Positions 9,735-19,058 of a DNA stretch of 64,000 nt are shown here, in pieces. The notes under the pieces were generated by a model. It did not search any database and was not told the DNA's origin. It saw nothing but the letters and a program-made list of their open reading frames with translations. The stretch is taken from the NCBI RefSeq assembly GCF_020829625.1, contig NZ_JAIVFX010000002.1, positions 496,001 through 560,000 of the forward strand, read 5' to 3'. A program made the position numbers and the translations under genes. Position 1 is the stretch's first letter, and every line of letters begins with the position of its first letter. The stretch is from Nostoc sp. XA010. GTDB taxonomy: Bacteria; Cyanobacteriota; Cyanobacteriia; Cyanobacteriales; Nostocaceae.

Positions 9735-10381
9735 GTATTATTTCCTACTTCATTAAATTACTTAAACTTGTACTCAGCAGTTGTCGGTAGATAGTGAATA
9801 ACAATAGAGATTTGTACAATCTACTAATATCCCATATTTGGGATAAAAACCTGCCAAAATGGCACCAAGTCTTTTACAATTGCTTTAGAATTCGCTCCTA
9901 GATACCGTGGCATCTTTAGATATCAGCATAGTTACTTAGATACATCTAGAGCAATTTTTATGGTAGAACCTTTTGATAAGAGGCAGGGGGCAGATGTTGT
10001 TTGATGTTGAGTAGTCATCCTGAAAGCAGCGAAGAATTTCAGTAATCCTTCGTGGTAGGAGACATGGCATTCAACGCTATTATTTTTATTTATCACCCCA
10101 AAGCCAAATAAACCGGAATTTTTAAGCAATTAGTAATTATTTTTTTCTTTAATTTTCAGAATTGATGTCTGGAAGCCTTGTTATTACGTCATTTGTTTTA
10201 CTTACGTATTGTAGATGACTATAGGCGATCGCAGATAACGGTTACATGAGTGCATCTTATGGAAGTGTACTTTTGTCAAGGATGAAAAGACCTCTCCCTG
10301 CTTTTACTACGTAAAACCGTCCCTCTCCGAGTCGGAGAGGGAAAGAAAGGAATATCTATGATTTGAATCAGGCTGATAATG
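9735..10381. other. Intergenic region upstream of the kinase gene
   Basis: About 650 bp with no supported gene. It holds a small perfect inverted repeat TATCCCA-TATT-TGGGATA (about 9828-9845) some 95 bp upstream of the kinase start, which is operator-like. It also contains the dispersed repeat at 10291-10343 and the left target-site copy of the MITE that follows. I looked for a lanthipeptide-like precursor on the minus strand and found only frames under 30 codons without Ser/Thr/Cys enrichment. Confidence 0.4.
10291..10343. repeat. 53-bp dispersed repeat (copy 1)
   Basis: This segment reappears in inverted orientation at 50774-50826 with a single mismatch in the first 50 or so bases. Its right part is the palindrome CCTCTCCGA-GTCGGAGAGG. 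A more diverged relative lies near 47692-47712. Confidence 0.75.
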
Positions 10382-10519
10382 CAATACAGTTCAGTTAAGC
10401 AATTTTTCCTTCTCTTTTCTCTTTTCTCTCTGTGTCCTCTGCGCCTCTGTGGTAGCCTGCGGCAAGCCGCTCCGCGTCTACGTTAAAAAAAGAGTCCTAA
10501 CCTTAACTGAACCGTATTG
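10382..10519. mobile_element. MITE family 2, copy 1 (138 bp)
   Basis: Terminal inverted repeats CAATACAGTTCAGTTAAG (left) and CTTAACTGAACCGTATTG (right) match in 17 of 18 positions. The element is flanked by a perfect 10-bp direct repeat GCTGATAATG (10372-10381 and 10520-10529), a target-site duplication. The interior is non-coding, with a pyrimidine-rich stretch and a nested common cyanobacterial palindrome (about 10450-10480). A second copy is at 59871-60009. Confidence 0.85.
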
Positions 10520-10584
10520 GCTGATAATGAAGTTTGGTTGACAAGATGTCTACCAAAGAAAATCCAACTAAGGGTTTTGTAATT

Positions 10585-10878
10585 TCAATCGGCAGAATTA
10601 GATGAAACAGCACTTAGTTGATATTGTGGAATCGGCTGTTTTGTAATCAAAGCATAAATAACATCTGGGTCTAAGTCGGCTCCCGATTCCCATTGAATTG
10701 TTCCGTATTCAGGGTTGACGCAAACTGTAGTAAAGTATTCTTTATCTTGCAGAGGCGCAAATACACCTGTAAATTTAACGATTTTACTAATATCAATTAC
10801 TCCTTCAACGTCATCTTCAAAACGGATATGAAGCTGATAGTTTTCTCTTGGTTCAACTGCAATGATATCTTTGAGCAT
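10585..10878 (-). CDS. DUF2442-domain protein
   Basis: A 97-residue protein with the DUF2442 pattern: LHIRFEDDVEGVIDIS, FAPLQDKEYFTTVCVNPEYGTIQWESGADLDPDVIY. These small proteins are often encoded right after a DUF4160 protein and the pair is suspected to be toxin-antitoxin-like, although this is not established. Here the start codon lies 3 nt after the stop of a frameshifted DUF4160 gene, so the two formed one operon. The DUF2442 member itself is intact. Confidence 0.8.
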   Translation of the reverse strand: MLKDIIAVEPRENYQLHIRFEDDVEGVIDISKIVKFTGVFAPLQDKEYFTTVCVNPEYGTIQWESGADLDPDVIYALITKQPIPQYQLSAVSSNSAD

Positions 10879-10881
10879 GAT

Positions 10882-11140
10882 TTACTCTAATGGGGAAATT
10901 TTCTCTAAGGTTTGATTGTCTCTAGCGAGTTCCCAGTCTTCCATCAGTTCGACTTGATGCAAAATTGCCCATTCCGTTACCAGTTTAAAGAGTCTGGTAG
11001 TCAGTTCTCCTTCTAAAATTTCTAGGGTTTGAATGCTGACTATGGCTTTCTGGTTATTGTAGCGAGTGAAAGTGTGGGGGTGGATGGTCGTTATAGTACA
11101 TGGTGATGATAATTCCGAAAAAACGGCTAATTTCTGGCAT
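10882..11140 (-). pseudogene. Frameshifted DUF4160 protein gene
   Basis: Translation begins MPEISRFFGIIITMYYND followed by HHPPHFH-like residues. It then needs a frameshift near 11066-11072, after which it continues as RYNNQKAIVSIQTLEILEG, LVTEWAILHQVELMEDWELARDNQ to a stop at 10882-10884. Both halves match the DUF4160 family, whose core is PPHFHxRYG. The span is 259 nt, not a multiple of three, so one base is extra or two are missing. It is either a real pseudogene or a sequencing error. It precedes DUF2442 by 3 nt. Confidence 0.75.
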
Positions 11141-11144
11141 TCTT

Positions 11145-12011
11145 TTATCCTCTGGTTTCGATATCATATAACTGGCAGAGGGTGAGGAGTTTTTGTTTGA
11201 GGCGATCGCGCACATTCTGAGGTAATATCACTACACAATCTGGCGCATACTGCATGACTTCGCGGCTAAACCAAAATGTACTAGATACTCGCCTGACAAC
11301 TCGCCGGACTCGCGCTTTATCTGGTAGCCACTCATTAATATTGTCTTCTGGTTTAGCTTGATAGGCAAAAGCCAAGCCAGCAAATAGATGCATTTCCACT
11401 TCTATCTCAGCCAAATTTGATCGCCACTCACCAGAAATTGGCATAACAGCAGCTTCTGTAATCCGGTCTAATCGCAAACTCCAGTTGTGAACTAGTTCTG
11501 GGATATCAAAGTTTCCTTCTGTTTCTTCGCACCAGCAATCAAGATATTGTCGCTTTTCGTGGGGTGCTACTTTGGCGTGGCGAACCGTAAAGTTTAATAA
11601 ACGTCCAGTTGCATCTTGATAGGAAAGCTGAAAAGGCTGCTGACGCAGAATATAGCGGTCTATTTCTAAGCGCCAAGGTGGGGGCAAATTCTCTAAGAAA
11701 CGTTCGATTTCGCCCCGCAACGGTAATGATAATTCGCTGCGTTCGAGAAGTAAGTTGGCAATGATTTGGGCTTGTTCAATTTGCCCGATGTCTGTCAACG
11801 CATTGATACATCTATGTAATGCCCTGATGCGTGGTTCTTTCCAATCGTTATTGTTACCGATGAGTAACTTACGTTGAGCGATCGCTTTAATTAACTTAGA
11901 GATGTTAGGCTCCTCTCCCCACATCATACCGAATTCACGAGCGATCGCTTCTAGCTCGGCTTTATCGCGTTCTGATATCGACAGTGTAATAGATTGACCT
12001 TTTCGACTCAT
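11145..12011 (-). CDS. WYL-domain transcriptional regulator of the CRISPR-Cas locus
   Basis: A 288-residue regulator, from the start MSRKGQSITLSISERDKAEL that I prefer. The frame is open to 12086, but that extension would overlap the divergent cas promoter. The N-terminus resembles a short helix-turn-helix/ribbon region (ISERDKAELEAIAREFG), and the C-terminal half resembles the WYL ligand-binding domain (residues ~150-215, FQLSYQDATGRLLNFTVRHAKV). It is divergent from cas3. In Synechocystis the WYL protein Sll7009 negatively controls the type I-D CRISPR system, so a similar repressor role is likely here. Confidence 0.75.
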   Translation of the reverse strand: MSRKGQSITLSISERDKAELEAIAREFGMMWGEEPNISKLIKAIAQRKLLIGNNNDWKEPRIRALHRCINALTDIGQIEQAQIIANLLLERSELSLPLRGEIERFLENLPPPWRLEIDRYILRQQPFQLSYQDATGRLLNFTVRHAKVAPHEKRQYLDCWCEETEGNFDIPELVHNWSLRLDRITEAAVMPISGEWRSNLAEIEVEMHLFAGLAFAYQAKPEDNINEWLPDKARVRRVVRRVSSTFWFSREVMQYAPDCVVILPQNVRDRLKQKLLTLCQLYDIETRG

Positions 12012-12017
12012 TAAAAA

Positions 12018-12119
12018 TGTCCGTATACTTTGTACATGTTTTCTCTTGTCAACTTCTATTTTGCGTGCCAATATAGTTTTTAACAACCAGTTACGGACAC
12101 TATTTAAGTGTATGTCCGA
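12018..12119. promoter_or_regulatory. Divergent cas3/WYL control region with three TGTCCG motifs
   Basis: TGTCCGTA at 12018-12025, its reverse complement TACGGACA at 12092-12099, and TGTCCGA at 12113-12119, the last overlapping the cas3 start codon. The inverted pair spans nearly the whole region between the two divergent genes. This is the arrangement expected for an operator of the adjacent WYL regulator, though binding is inference. Confidence 0.5.
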
Positions 12120-14337
12120 AAATTACAGAATTACTCTCAAGCCTGTTTACTCCCAAACCGTCCCGACACCTGACGGGGTGAAATTACCTAAAGATTGGTT
12201 ACTTTCTTGGCATCAAGCCGCAACTTTAGAAGCGTTGCGCGATCCAAATATTGATGTCGTGTTCAACACTGCAATGACTGGTGATGGTAAAAGTCTCGCC
12301 GGATATCTAGATATTTTGCAAAGACACTCTCCAGTTTTAGGGCTATATCCCACAAACGAACTCGCTAGAGATCAAGAAAAACAAATTAGAGGATACATTG
12401 ATAAATTTCAGCCTGAACATAAACCGCGTGTTAATCGATTAAGTGGGCAAAAATTAGAAATTTATGCTGAAGAAAAAAACTTGAAAAAAGGAGTAGCTTT
12501 AGAAACTCGCGCTGGGCAATCTGAAATTTTGCTTACAAATCCTGATATTTTTCACTATCTACATTATGGGGCATATTTACTTTATAAAGATAATCCTGAT
12601 AAACTCTGGAATAGAATAGATAAGCGTTTTAATGTCATTCTTTTTGATGAATTTCATGTGTTCAAAGCGCCACAAATTGCCAGCGTAATTAACACAATGC
12701 TTTTGATTCGTCGCACTAATAGGCGTAAAAAGTTTTTATTTTTTTCTGCTACCCCAAATACCCAATTAATTGAAAGGCTTAAATTAGCAGATTTTCGCTG
12801 TCATGAAATTAATCCACTTGAAGAGAATAAATATCAATTTCCTGATACTCTTACTGAATCCAAGCATCTAAAAACTTCAGATTGGCGAAAAGTTGTAGGG
12901 CAAATATCATTGCATTTTATCGGTTTAGAACCTACATCTAAAGCTTCGGAAACTTGGTTAAAAGAGAATGCAGCGTTGATTTTAGATTATTTACAAAAGC
13001 ATCCAGGTAGCAAAGGCGCAATTATTCTTAATTCTATTGCTGCTGTAAAACGATTAAAAGATTTTTTTACACCTTTTCTCCAGCCGTATAATTTCACCGT
13101 TGAAGAAAATACTGGTTTATCTGGGAAAAAAACTAAAGAAGAATCCCTAGATGCTGATTTAGTTTTAGGAACTAGCACTATTGATGTGGGTGTTGATTTC
13201 AAAATCAATTTCTTGTTTTTTGAATCAGCAGACGCAGGTAATTTTATCCAGCGTTTAGGCAGACTGGGACGACATGATGGTTATGAACGTGACGGACAGC
13301 AGATTAATTTTACTAATTTTACTGCTTATGCACTTGTCCCTGAATTTTTGGTGAAAAGGCTTTTTGAAAAACATGAGAAGGATGAAACACCACTATTGAA
13401 GTCAGGCGAAGTTTATGAACGTCCATTTTTTCACGATCAAATTAGGGATAAATACCGCAAAATTAATGATTTTACAGGCTATTATTTTAAATGGGGTGTT
13501 GTTCAATCTATGCGACTGGTTCGACAGTTAGGACATCCTAATATTAAACAGCAATATGCAGCAGGTAGTCAGGAAGCACTAAAGAAAGATTGTGAGATAG
13601 TTTTCAGCACTGACAAAAGAAAAGCCAGTCTTAAAGCAGCCTTTGTCCGTAGCAAAGAATGGGAAGAAAAATGGCACGAACTTTCAGGAACAGATAAGGG
13701 AAATCCTATTTTAGAGGAGGCTGTGAGTTTTCAGGGTAAGAGTCCTTTACTGTGTGGAATTTACGACACTACCGAGAAAAATGAGGCTGATAAGTTCAAA
13801 ACCTACGATTTACCTGGAATTCTCAGCAACTTGGAAATTGAACCGATGAAGGGGACAGAATTTGAACGACTGCGACAAGCGATAGCAGAACGTACAGATA
13901 CAACTATTCCCAAAGGCAGATTTAAAAACTGTCTAGGATTTATGAAATTACTTCGCTATCGAGAAGAAAGACTAGATTGGAAATTTACTTATCCTGGCGA
14001 CTTGAAACCCTTTGCTGATACTTGGGATGTGCAGGTGTTGTTAGGTATTCAGGTTTGGCAACCTGCAAACTATTGGATTAGTGAAATTAACAAGCAATTG
14101 AAGAAACAGGCATTAGTTAGTTATCTGCTGCCTTTTCCCTTAGAGAGAGTACGTCAGCAAGGAAGATTGCCAATGCACTTTCACATTTACCCAATTAGTG
14201 ACCAATATAGTGTTTTAGATAATACACCACCATACTGCATTGCCTTTGGTCAGTCTGCACTATTGCTAGATACCTTGAGAGATTGGTTTAAGAGTAAAGG
14301 GGATGAAATATGGATAACGCCATGTTTAGATCCCTAA
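12112..14337 (+). CDS. cas3: Type I-D CRISPR helicase Cas3'
   Basis: A 741-residue superfamily 2 helicase without an N-terminal HD nuclease, as in type I-D, where the HD domain is on Cas10d. Walker A AMTGDGKSL lies near residue 54, the DExH motif reads LFDEFHVF, motif III is SATPN, and motif VI is QRLGRLGRHDG. Cas3' unwinds target DNA after recruitment by Cascade. I start at ATG 12112 (MSENYRITLKP) because upstream codons overlap the divergent regulator and the putative operators. The stop codon (14335-14337) sits in a palindrome that copies the CRISPR repeat hairpin. Confidence 0.92.
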   Translation: MSENYRITLKPVYSQTVPTPDGVKLPKDWLLSWHQAATLEALRDPNIDVVFNTAMTGDGKSLAGYLDILQRHSPVLGLYPTNELARDQEKQIRGYIDKFQPEHKPRVNRLSGQKLEIYAEEKNLKKGVALETRAGQSEILLTNPDIFHYLHYGAYLLYKDNPDKLWNRIDKRFNVILFDEFHVFKAPQIASVINTMLLIRRTNRRKKFLFFSATPNTQLIERLKLADFRCHEINPLEENKYQFPDTLTESKHLKTSDWRKVVGQISLHFIGLEPTSKASETWLKENAALILDYLQKHPGSKGAIILNSIAAVKRLKDFFTPFLQPYNFTVEENTGLSGKKTKEESLDADLVLGTSTIDVGVDFKINFLFFESADAGNFIQRLGRLGRHDGYERDGQQINFTNFTAYALVPEFLVKRLFEKHEKDETPLLKSGEVYERPFFHDQIRDKYRKINDFTGYYFKWGVVQSMRLVRQLGHPNIKQQYAAGSQEALKKDCEIVFSTDKRKASLKAAFVRSKEWEEKWHELSGTDKGNPILEEAVSFQGKSPLLCGIYDTTEKNEADKFKTYDLPGILSNLEIEPMKGTEFERLRQAIAERTDTTIPKGRFKNCLGFMKLLRYREERLDWKFTYPGDLKPFADTWDVQVLLGIQVWQPANYWISEINKQLKKQALVSYLLPFPLERVRQQGRLPMHFHIYPISDQYSVLDNTPPYCIAFGQSALLLDTLRDWFKSKGDEIWITPCLDP

Positions 14338-14345
14338 TAGGGATT
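14330..14345 (+). repeat. CRISPR-repeat-like hairpin overlapping the cas3 stop
   Basis: ATCCCTAATAGGGATT differs from the repeat core ATCCCTATTAGGGATT only at the central base. The next bases (AAGC) keep little of the ATTGAAAC 3' handle. It could be a Cas6 recognition site in the cas mRNA, a stray repeat, or a weak terminator; there is no T-tract. Confidence 0.6.
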
Positions 14346-14441
14346 AAGCTGCTTTATCATTGAGTATCTAATTGGCAAAAATCAGGAACTAGAAGAAAAC
14401 AAGAACTTTGACTTGCGAGATTGAAATATTGTCATGTCATT

Positions 14442-15461
14442 ATGAGTAATTTCATTTCTGACGATTACACACATTTACTTATGGAAGTACAACAACGAAT
14501 TCGTTCAGCCCAGTACGAAGCATTAAAGGCAGTTAATCGGGAAATGATTAGCCTGTATTGGGATATTGGGCAGATGATCGTTATCAAACAACAGGATGCT
14601 AGTTGGGGTAAATCAGTAGTAGAACAGCTAGCAAAAGACTTACAAGCAGAGTTTCCTGGTATTAGTGGTTTTTCTGCCAGAAATATCTGGAATATGCGGA
14701 ACTTTTACGCCACATATAGCCAAAAAGAAAAACTGCAACCAATGGTTGCAGAAATTGGATGGACTCACAATTTGGTCATTTTAGAAAAATGTAAAGATGA
14801 CTTAGAACGAGAATTTTACATTAGAATGACTCGGAAGTTTGGCTGGACAAAAAACGTTTTAATTCACCAAATTGAAAATCAAACTTATGAAAAAATTCTG
14901 CTGAATCAAACTAATTTTGATCAAAGCATCTCAGCAGAGATACGTAACCAATTAAAGCTAGCAGTTAAAGATGAATATACTTTTGATTTTTTGGAATTAG
15001 CAGATGAACACAGCGAACGACAGCTAGAAGAGTCAATTTTAGCAAAAGTTCAACCTTTCTTACAAGAAATGGGTGGAATATTTGCCTTTATTGGTAGCCA
15101 ATATCGTTTAGAAGTTGATGATGAAGAATATTTTATAGATATCCTATTATATCATCGCCGTTTAAAGTGTTTGGTGGCAATAGAATTAAAAATTGGTAAG
15201 TTTTTACCTGAATATATTGGCAAAATGCAGTTTTATTTAGCTGTTTTAGATAATACGGTAAAGCTACCAGAAGAAAATCCTTCTATTGGCATTATTCTTT
15301 GTAAATCCAAACAGAGAACTATTGTTGAATATGCACTAAAGGAATCTAATAAACCAATTGGTGTTGCAACTTACCAAATAGTTTCTAAAGTACCACAAGA
15401 ATTAAAAAATCAGCTTCCAGATCCAGAACAAGTTGCTAGATTGCTAGAAGGATTTGAATGA
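14442..15461 (+). CDS. YhcG-type PDDEXK nuclease family protein (DUF1016)
   Basis: A 339-residue protein with an N-terminal DUF1016 winged-helix-like region (VNREMISLYWDIGQMI, SWGKSVVEQLAKDLQAEFPG.SGFSARNIWNMR) and a C-terminal PDDEXK-fold nuclease part with YFIDILLYHRRLKCLVAIELKIGKF, giving the D-ExK triad. YhcG-family proteins are proposed structure-specific nucleases. It is encoded in the cas operon direction between cas3 and cas10d, which is not part of the standard I-D gene set. I prefer ATG 14442 (MSNFISDDYTH) over an upstream TTG. It may be a defence accessory or a cargo insertion. Confidence 0.8.
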   Translation: MSNFISDDYTHLLMEVQQRIRSAQYEALKAVNREMISLYWDIGQMIVIKQQDASWGKSVVEQLAKDLQAEFPGISGFSARNIWNMRNFYATYSQKEKLQPMVAEIGWTHNLVILEKCKDDLEREFYIRMTRKFGWTKNVLIHQIENQTYEKILLNQTNFDQSISAEIRNQLKLAVKDEYTFDFLELADEHSERQLEESILAKVQPFLQEMGGIFAFIGSQYRLEVDDEEYFIDILLYHRRLKCLVAIELKIGKFLPEYIGKMQFYLAVLDNTVKLPEENPSIGIILCKSKQRTIVEYALKESNKPIGVATYQIVSKVPQELKNQLPDPEQVARLLEGFE

Positions 15462-15525
15462 ATCTGGACGATTAGCGATAATGCTGGAGAACTCAAATCT
15501 TATTTAATTTCATTTAATAAACAAG

Positions 15526-18500
15526 ATGCCTAAAAAAAGTAAGAAATCAGATGAATATCAACAATTATCACTTTTAGAAGCAGAAACAGAAAATGATTCA
15601 ACCGCCGAACTATCAGATGATGACTGGATGTCTGGAGATGATTCTGACTTTCAAGAAACATCTAATCTAAAAGTCGAAATACAAACAGCAGAACTCTTAA
15701 CCCTCAAGTTACTGCAAGATGCAATTAAATCAGAAAATGACGGTGATTTAATTATGCAGGAATTTAGTGATAACGTTTTACCCAATCTTTTACGGGTAGC
15801 AGTTGGAGTTACAGCCAAAGGTGGAAAGTTTTTTGATTATTTTGATGAAAAGAGAGAAGAGGAGATAGAGAATTACCACAAAAATAATTTAGGAAAAAGT
15901 AACAAAATAAAAGAGCCGAAAAAACTTGATCGAAGAAATGCAGGCGATCAATCTTTAAATACTCATTTACTTAATGGGTTACTACCAGCTAATTTAATAG
16001 AACGTTGTCTAAATAAACTTGATACCACTGCAAAAAGGGTAATTCAACAACAAGAAAGACGGTTATTAATTGCTGGGTTTATTTTACATGATTTTGAAAA
16101 GTTTGATTATCGGCTATTTCCTAAAATGCCAGACAATTATAAAGCAATTGGACAAGATAAAGAACAAGACATTCGCAAGTTATCTATAGATGCCCACCGC
16201 GAAATTATAGATGTTATAGTCTGTGAATTAGGTCTTGATAAATTTGTTAGTCCTGATGAACCGACAGCATGGCAAGAATATCGAGATGATTTGTTATTTA
16301 TTGCCTACAATGCCCAGCGTCGAAATGATACAAATCTCAATGTTTCTGAATATGGTTTACATCCAATAATTGATGATTATATCCTGATATGTCTTGCTGA
16401 TTTAACTTGTTTAGCTGATTTACTTTCCTCAGTTATTAAACATCCTCAAGATGCAGAACACCAGACATTAAATGGAATTCTCCACAGCCTCAGTGATGGA
16501 CAGTTGAAATTTACCTATCACAGCATTGCTGAAAACCGTGGTGTTTTAACTAATGTGGTGAATAATGCTTTAATTCAGGCTCATACTAGTCTCAATACTG
16601 ATGAGCATACCTACTATGAACCTTTGTTATATCTGCCAACAGGCGTAATTTACTTAGCCTCGCGCAATGCTCCAGCTATCTCGCCTGAAGATTTACCAGA
16701 CCGTGTAGTTAACAGTATTAAATCGCTTTGTGCAGGTCAATTACGCCTCAGACAAACAGGATTTGGTAGAGATGGCAAAGGCATGAAATATGCCGAATAT
16801 TATAACTTATTTTTTGACGATATAGGCTTGATGAAAGTAGCTTTAGATGCTACGTTACGCATCTTAAACCCTAATAAAGGCTCTGTCGCTAAAAGTCGCA
16901 GCGAAAATCTGAATAAGTTTCAGCAACAAAATGTTTTATCTGCTGATTATGACTTCAAATTTGAAGATGATATCCGCATTGACCAAATAGCAGAATTTGG
17001 TGATTTAGTTAGCCGGAAGATTTGGGAAGAGACAGTTAATCGCGTTGATTCTGCTCGTAAGAAAGATAAAAAGCTGCCAGCAGTTCCCGATTTTGATTTA
17101 ACTCACAAAGTTGCAGAATTTTGGAATTTAGCAGAATATTTGCCTCAAATTCGAGAAATTCAACGCATTAACGAAAGTCTCAAAGAAAATAGGTTAAAAG
17201 GGAATACTGGAGGAGTACCTTATGAATGGTATTATCTGGCGGCTAAATATTTAGAACATCATCCAGGGATTGAAGATGTACGCGAAGCTTGCCAGCAAGT
17301 CATTGACTATTTGACAACCTTAATTTCTCCAATAATTTCTCAGTATAAATTGCCTGATGGTTGGGATGATTTAAGGCTTTGGGTAAAACGAGTTGTCATG
17401 TTACCAGGCACTAATCAAGAGCCATCTGTTAAAGCTCAAGTTGAAACATTCCTAAATGAATTAGATAATTACAATGCTGCCAAAAAATCAGGGCGAGGGA
17501 AACAATTAATCTGCTCAATTTCTCATTCTGCTTACACGGTTACTGAGCAAATGGAATCAGCAGTTTTATTTACGCCTCAAGTTTATACAAACAAGCAAAT
17601 GTTAGGAGGTTCTAACGCTAAACGCAATATCTCCAGTATTGCAGGTGTGGAGATGATGCTGAGGCAAATCTTGATGAATCAAACTCAAGCTGTAGGTAAG
17701 CGGTTTGAAGATGGTAAATATCGCTATCTCTACTTTTATCCTACTTATTACTTTACTCCAGAGACTAATAAGTTTTTGCAGAAAGCATACAATGGTATTG
17801 CTCAAACTCGCTTTGATACCAGCGTTCGTAATCATTTTATCAGTAAGGATTTACAAGCGAATTTGGGGCGCGATCGCTATCAAAGTGTAGATAGTTTCTT
17901 AATTGATGAAAACCTCCAGCGTGACAAGGATCGCACCTTTAAGCTTTCCTATCCTGAAGACCAGCCTTTAACATTTTATTTCATGGCACTCCCGCCAGGA
18001 AGAGACAGCACCGATACAGAATCTTGGGTAATGCCAACTTGGTTAGCGTTTGCTTTCCCCATGATTTTAGATGTTAAAACTGTGGTTTCAGAGTCACCAA
18101 TTCCACCTTTTAATGATGGTGCTGAATTTGAGGAAAGCGTTTTCCTTGATAGTGCGCCTCATGCTTTCCGTGCTTTAGTAAGGCGCGATCGCTTCCGTCT
18201 TGACTACATCCTCGAAGGTTGGAACGAAAACGGCATCCAATACCCAGCACCTTTAAATGTGCTTACTGCCGCTTATGCCATTCATTTAGATGTGAATGCT
18301 AAACAAGGTAAGTCTGGTTACGATGCCAACTGGGGAAGATTTACTGAACTGGCTAAAGATTTTGAAACCAGTCCCCTATACGTCTTTTCTTATCTCAATC
18401 GCTGGGTGCGTAACCAGGGTTCGGAAACAGCGCGAATTGAAAAAATCCGGCTTTATGCCTATCATTTTTATCCTTGTTTTGACCCTTATGTGAAATATGA

Positions 18501-18993
18501 CACTAATATGGAGCAATTAATTGTGGGAGAAGTATCAAGTCTGAATCATCCTAAGAAATTAACAGATTTATACCGCAGATTTTACCGAGCTAATAAGCGT
18601 TATAATCCTAAATCTAATGCTGTGTTAAAACCAGTTGATATTGCGGCTGAAACTATACTCAAAGCTGAGTCAAGTGTGTTTCAGGGAGAAACATTAGTTG
18701 TGGCTGTTGCAGCAGAAGTTTTTAAACTCATGGATCGCGTTCATTCTTCTACTGCTGAAGGACGCTGGATTATGAGCAAACGTGAGGAAGAACGGCAAGC
18801 TGTTCTAGATTTTGCCAAGTATTTTGTAGTAGAGGTATTTGATAACGCATTTGCAGGTGATCGCGCTCGTTTGGCAGGTCGTCAACTCAACTTAATTCGA
18901 GACACCTGTGAGTTTCTTTACCGTCTTGAAGATGATAAAGAAAATGCAGGGAAAAATGAAAAATCTGCGGAAATAGATAACGAGAATGATTAG
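15526..18993 (+). CDS. cas10d: Type I-D large subunit Cas10d with HD nuclease domain
   Basis: The 1155-residue large subunit of the type I-D effector complex. An acidic, low-complexity N-terminus (1-50) is followed by an HD-type nuclease region, where RRLLIAGFILHDFEKFD contains His188-Asp189. In type I-D this domain supplies the DNA-cleaving activity otherwise found on Cas3. The remainder carries the Cas10-like palm region, without an obvious GGDD cyclase motif, as expected for Cas10d. It is followed 65 bp later by csc2. Sequence and gene order together make the assignment firm. Confidence 0.9.
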   Translation: MPKKSKKSDEYQQLSLLEAETENDSTAELSDDDWMSGDDSDFQETSNLKVEIQTAELLTLKLLQDAIKSENDGDLIMQEFSDNVLPNLLRVAVGVTAKGGKFFDYFDEKREEEIENYHKNNLGKSNKIKEPKKLDRRNAGDQSLNTHLLNGLLPANLIERCLNKLDTTAKRVIQQQERRLLIAGFILHDFEKFDYRLFPKMPDNYKAIGQDKEQDIRKLSIDAHREIIDVIVCELGLDKFVSPDEPTAWQEYRDDLLFIAYNAQRRNDTNLNVSEYGLHPIIDDYILICLADLTCLADLLSSVIKHPQDAEHQTLNGILHSLSDGQLKFTYHSIAENRGVLTNVVNNALIQAHTSLNTDEHTYYEPLLYLPTGVIYLASRNAPAISPEDLPDRVVNSIKSLCAGQLRLRQTGFGRDGKGMKYAEYYNLFFDDIGLMKVALDATLRILNPNKGSVAKSRSENLNKFQQQNVLSADYDFKFEDDIRIDQIAEFGDLVSRKIWEETVNRVDSARKKDKKLPAVPDFDLTHKVAEFWNLAEYLPQIREIQRINESLKENRLKGNTGGVPYEWYYLAAKYLEHHPGIEDVREACQQVIDYLTTLISPIISQYKLPDGWDDLRLWVKRVVMLPGTNQEPSVKAQVETFLNELDNYNAAKKSGRGKQLICSISHSAYTVTEQMESAVLFTPQVYTNKQMLGGSNAKRNISSIAGVEMMLRQILMNQTQAVGKRFEDGKYRYLYFYPTYYFTPETNKFLQKAYNGIAQTRFDTSVRNHFISKDLQANLGRDRYQSVDSFLIDENLQRDKDRTFKLSYPEDQPLTFYFMALPPGRDSTDTESWVMPTWLAFAFPMILDVKTVVSESPIPPFNDGAEFEESVFLDSAPHAFRALVRRDRFRLDYILEGWNENGIQYPAPLNVLTAAYAIHLDVNAKQGKSGYDANWGRFTELAKDFETSPLYVFSYLNRWVRNQGSETARIEKIRLYAYHFYPCFDPYVKYDTNMEQLIVGEVSSLNHPKKLTDLYRRFYRANKRYNPKSNAVLKPVDIAAETILKAESSVFQGETLVVAVAAEVFKLMDRVHSSTAEGRWIMSKREEERQAVLDFAKYFVVEVFDNAFAGDRARLAGRQLNLIRDTCEFLYRLEDDKENAGKNEKSAEIDNEND

Positions 18994-19058
18994 GGATTTA
19001 CCGTTACCATTTTTGCTGGAAACGTAAACAAGTAGTGAATAATTCTTTGGAGATAATC

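Noticed and set aside
9932..10129. 65-codon minus-strand frame as a precursor peptide for the kinase/HopA1 pair
   Set aside because: No ribosome-binding site, no leader-core layout, and it contains generic intergenic repeat sequence.
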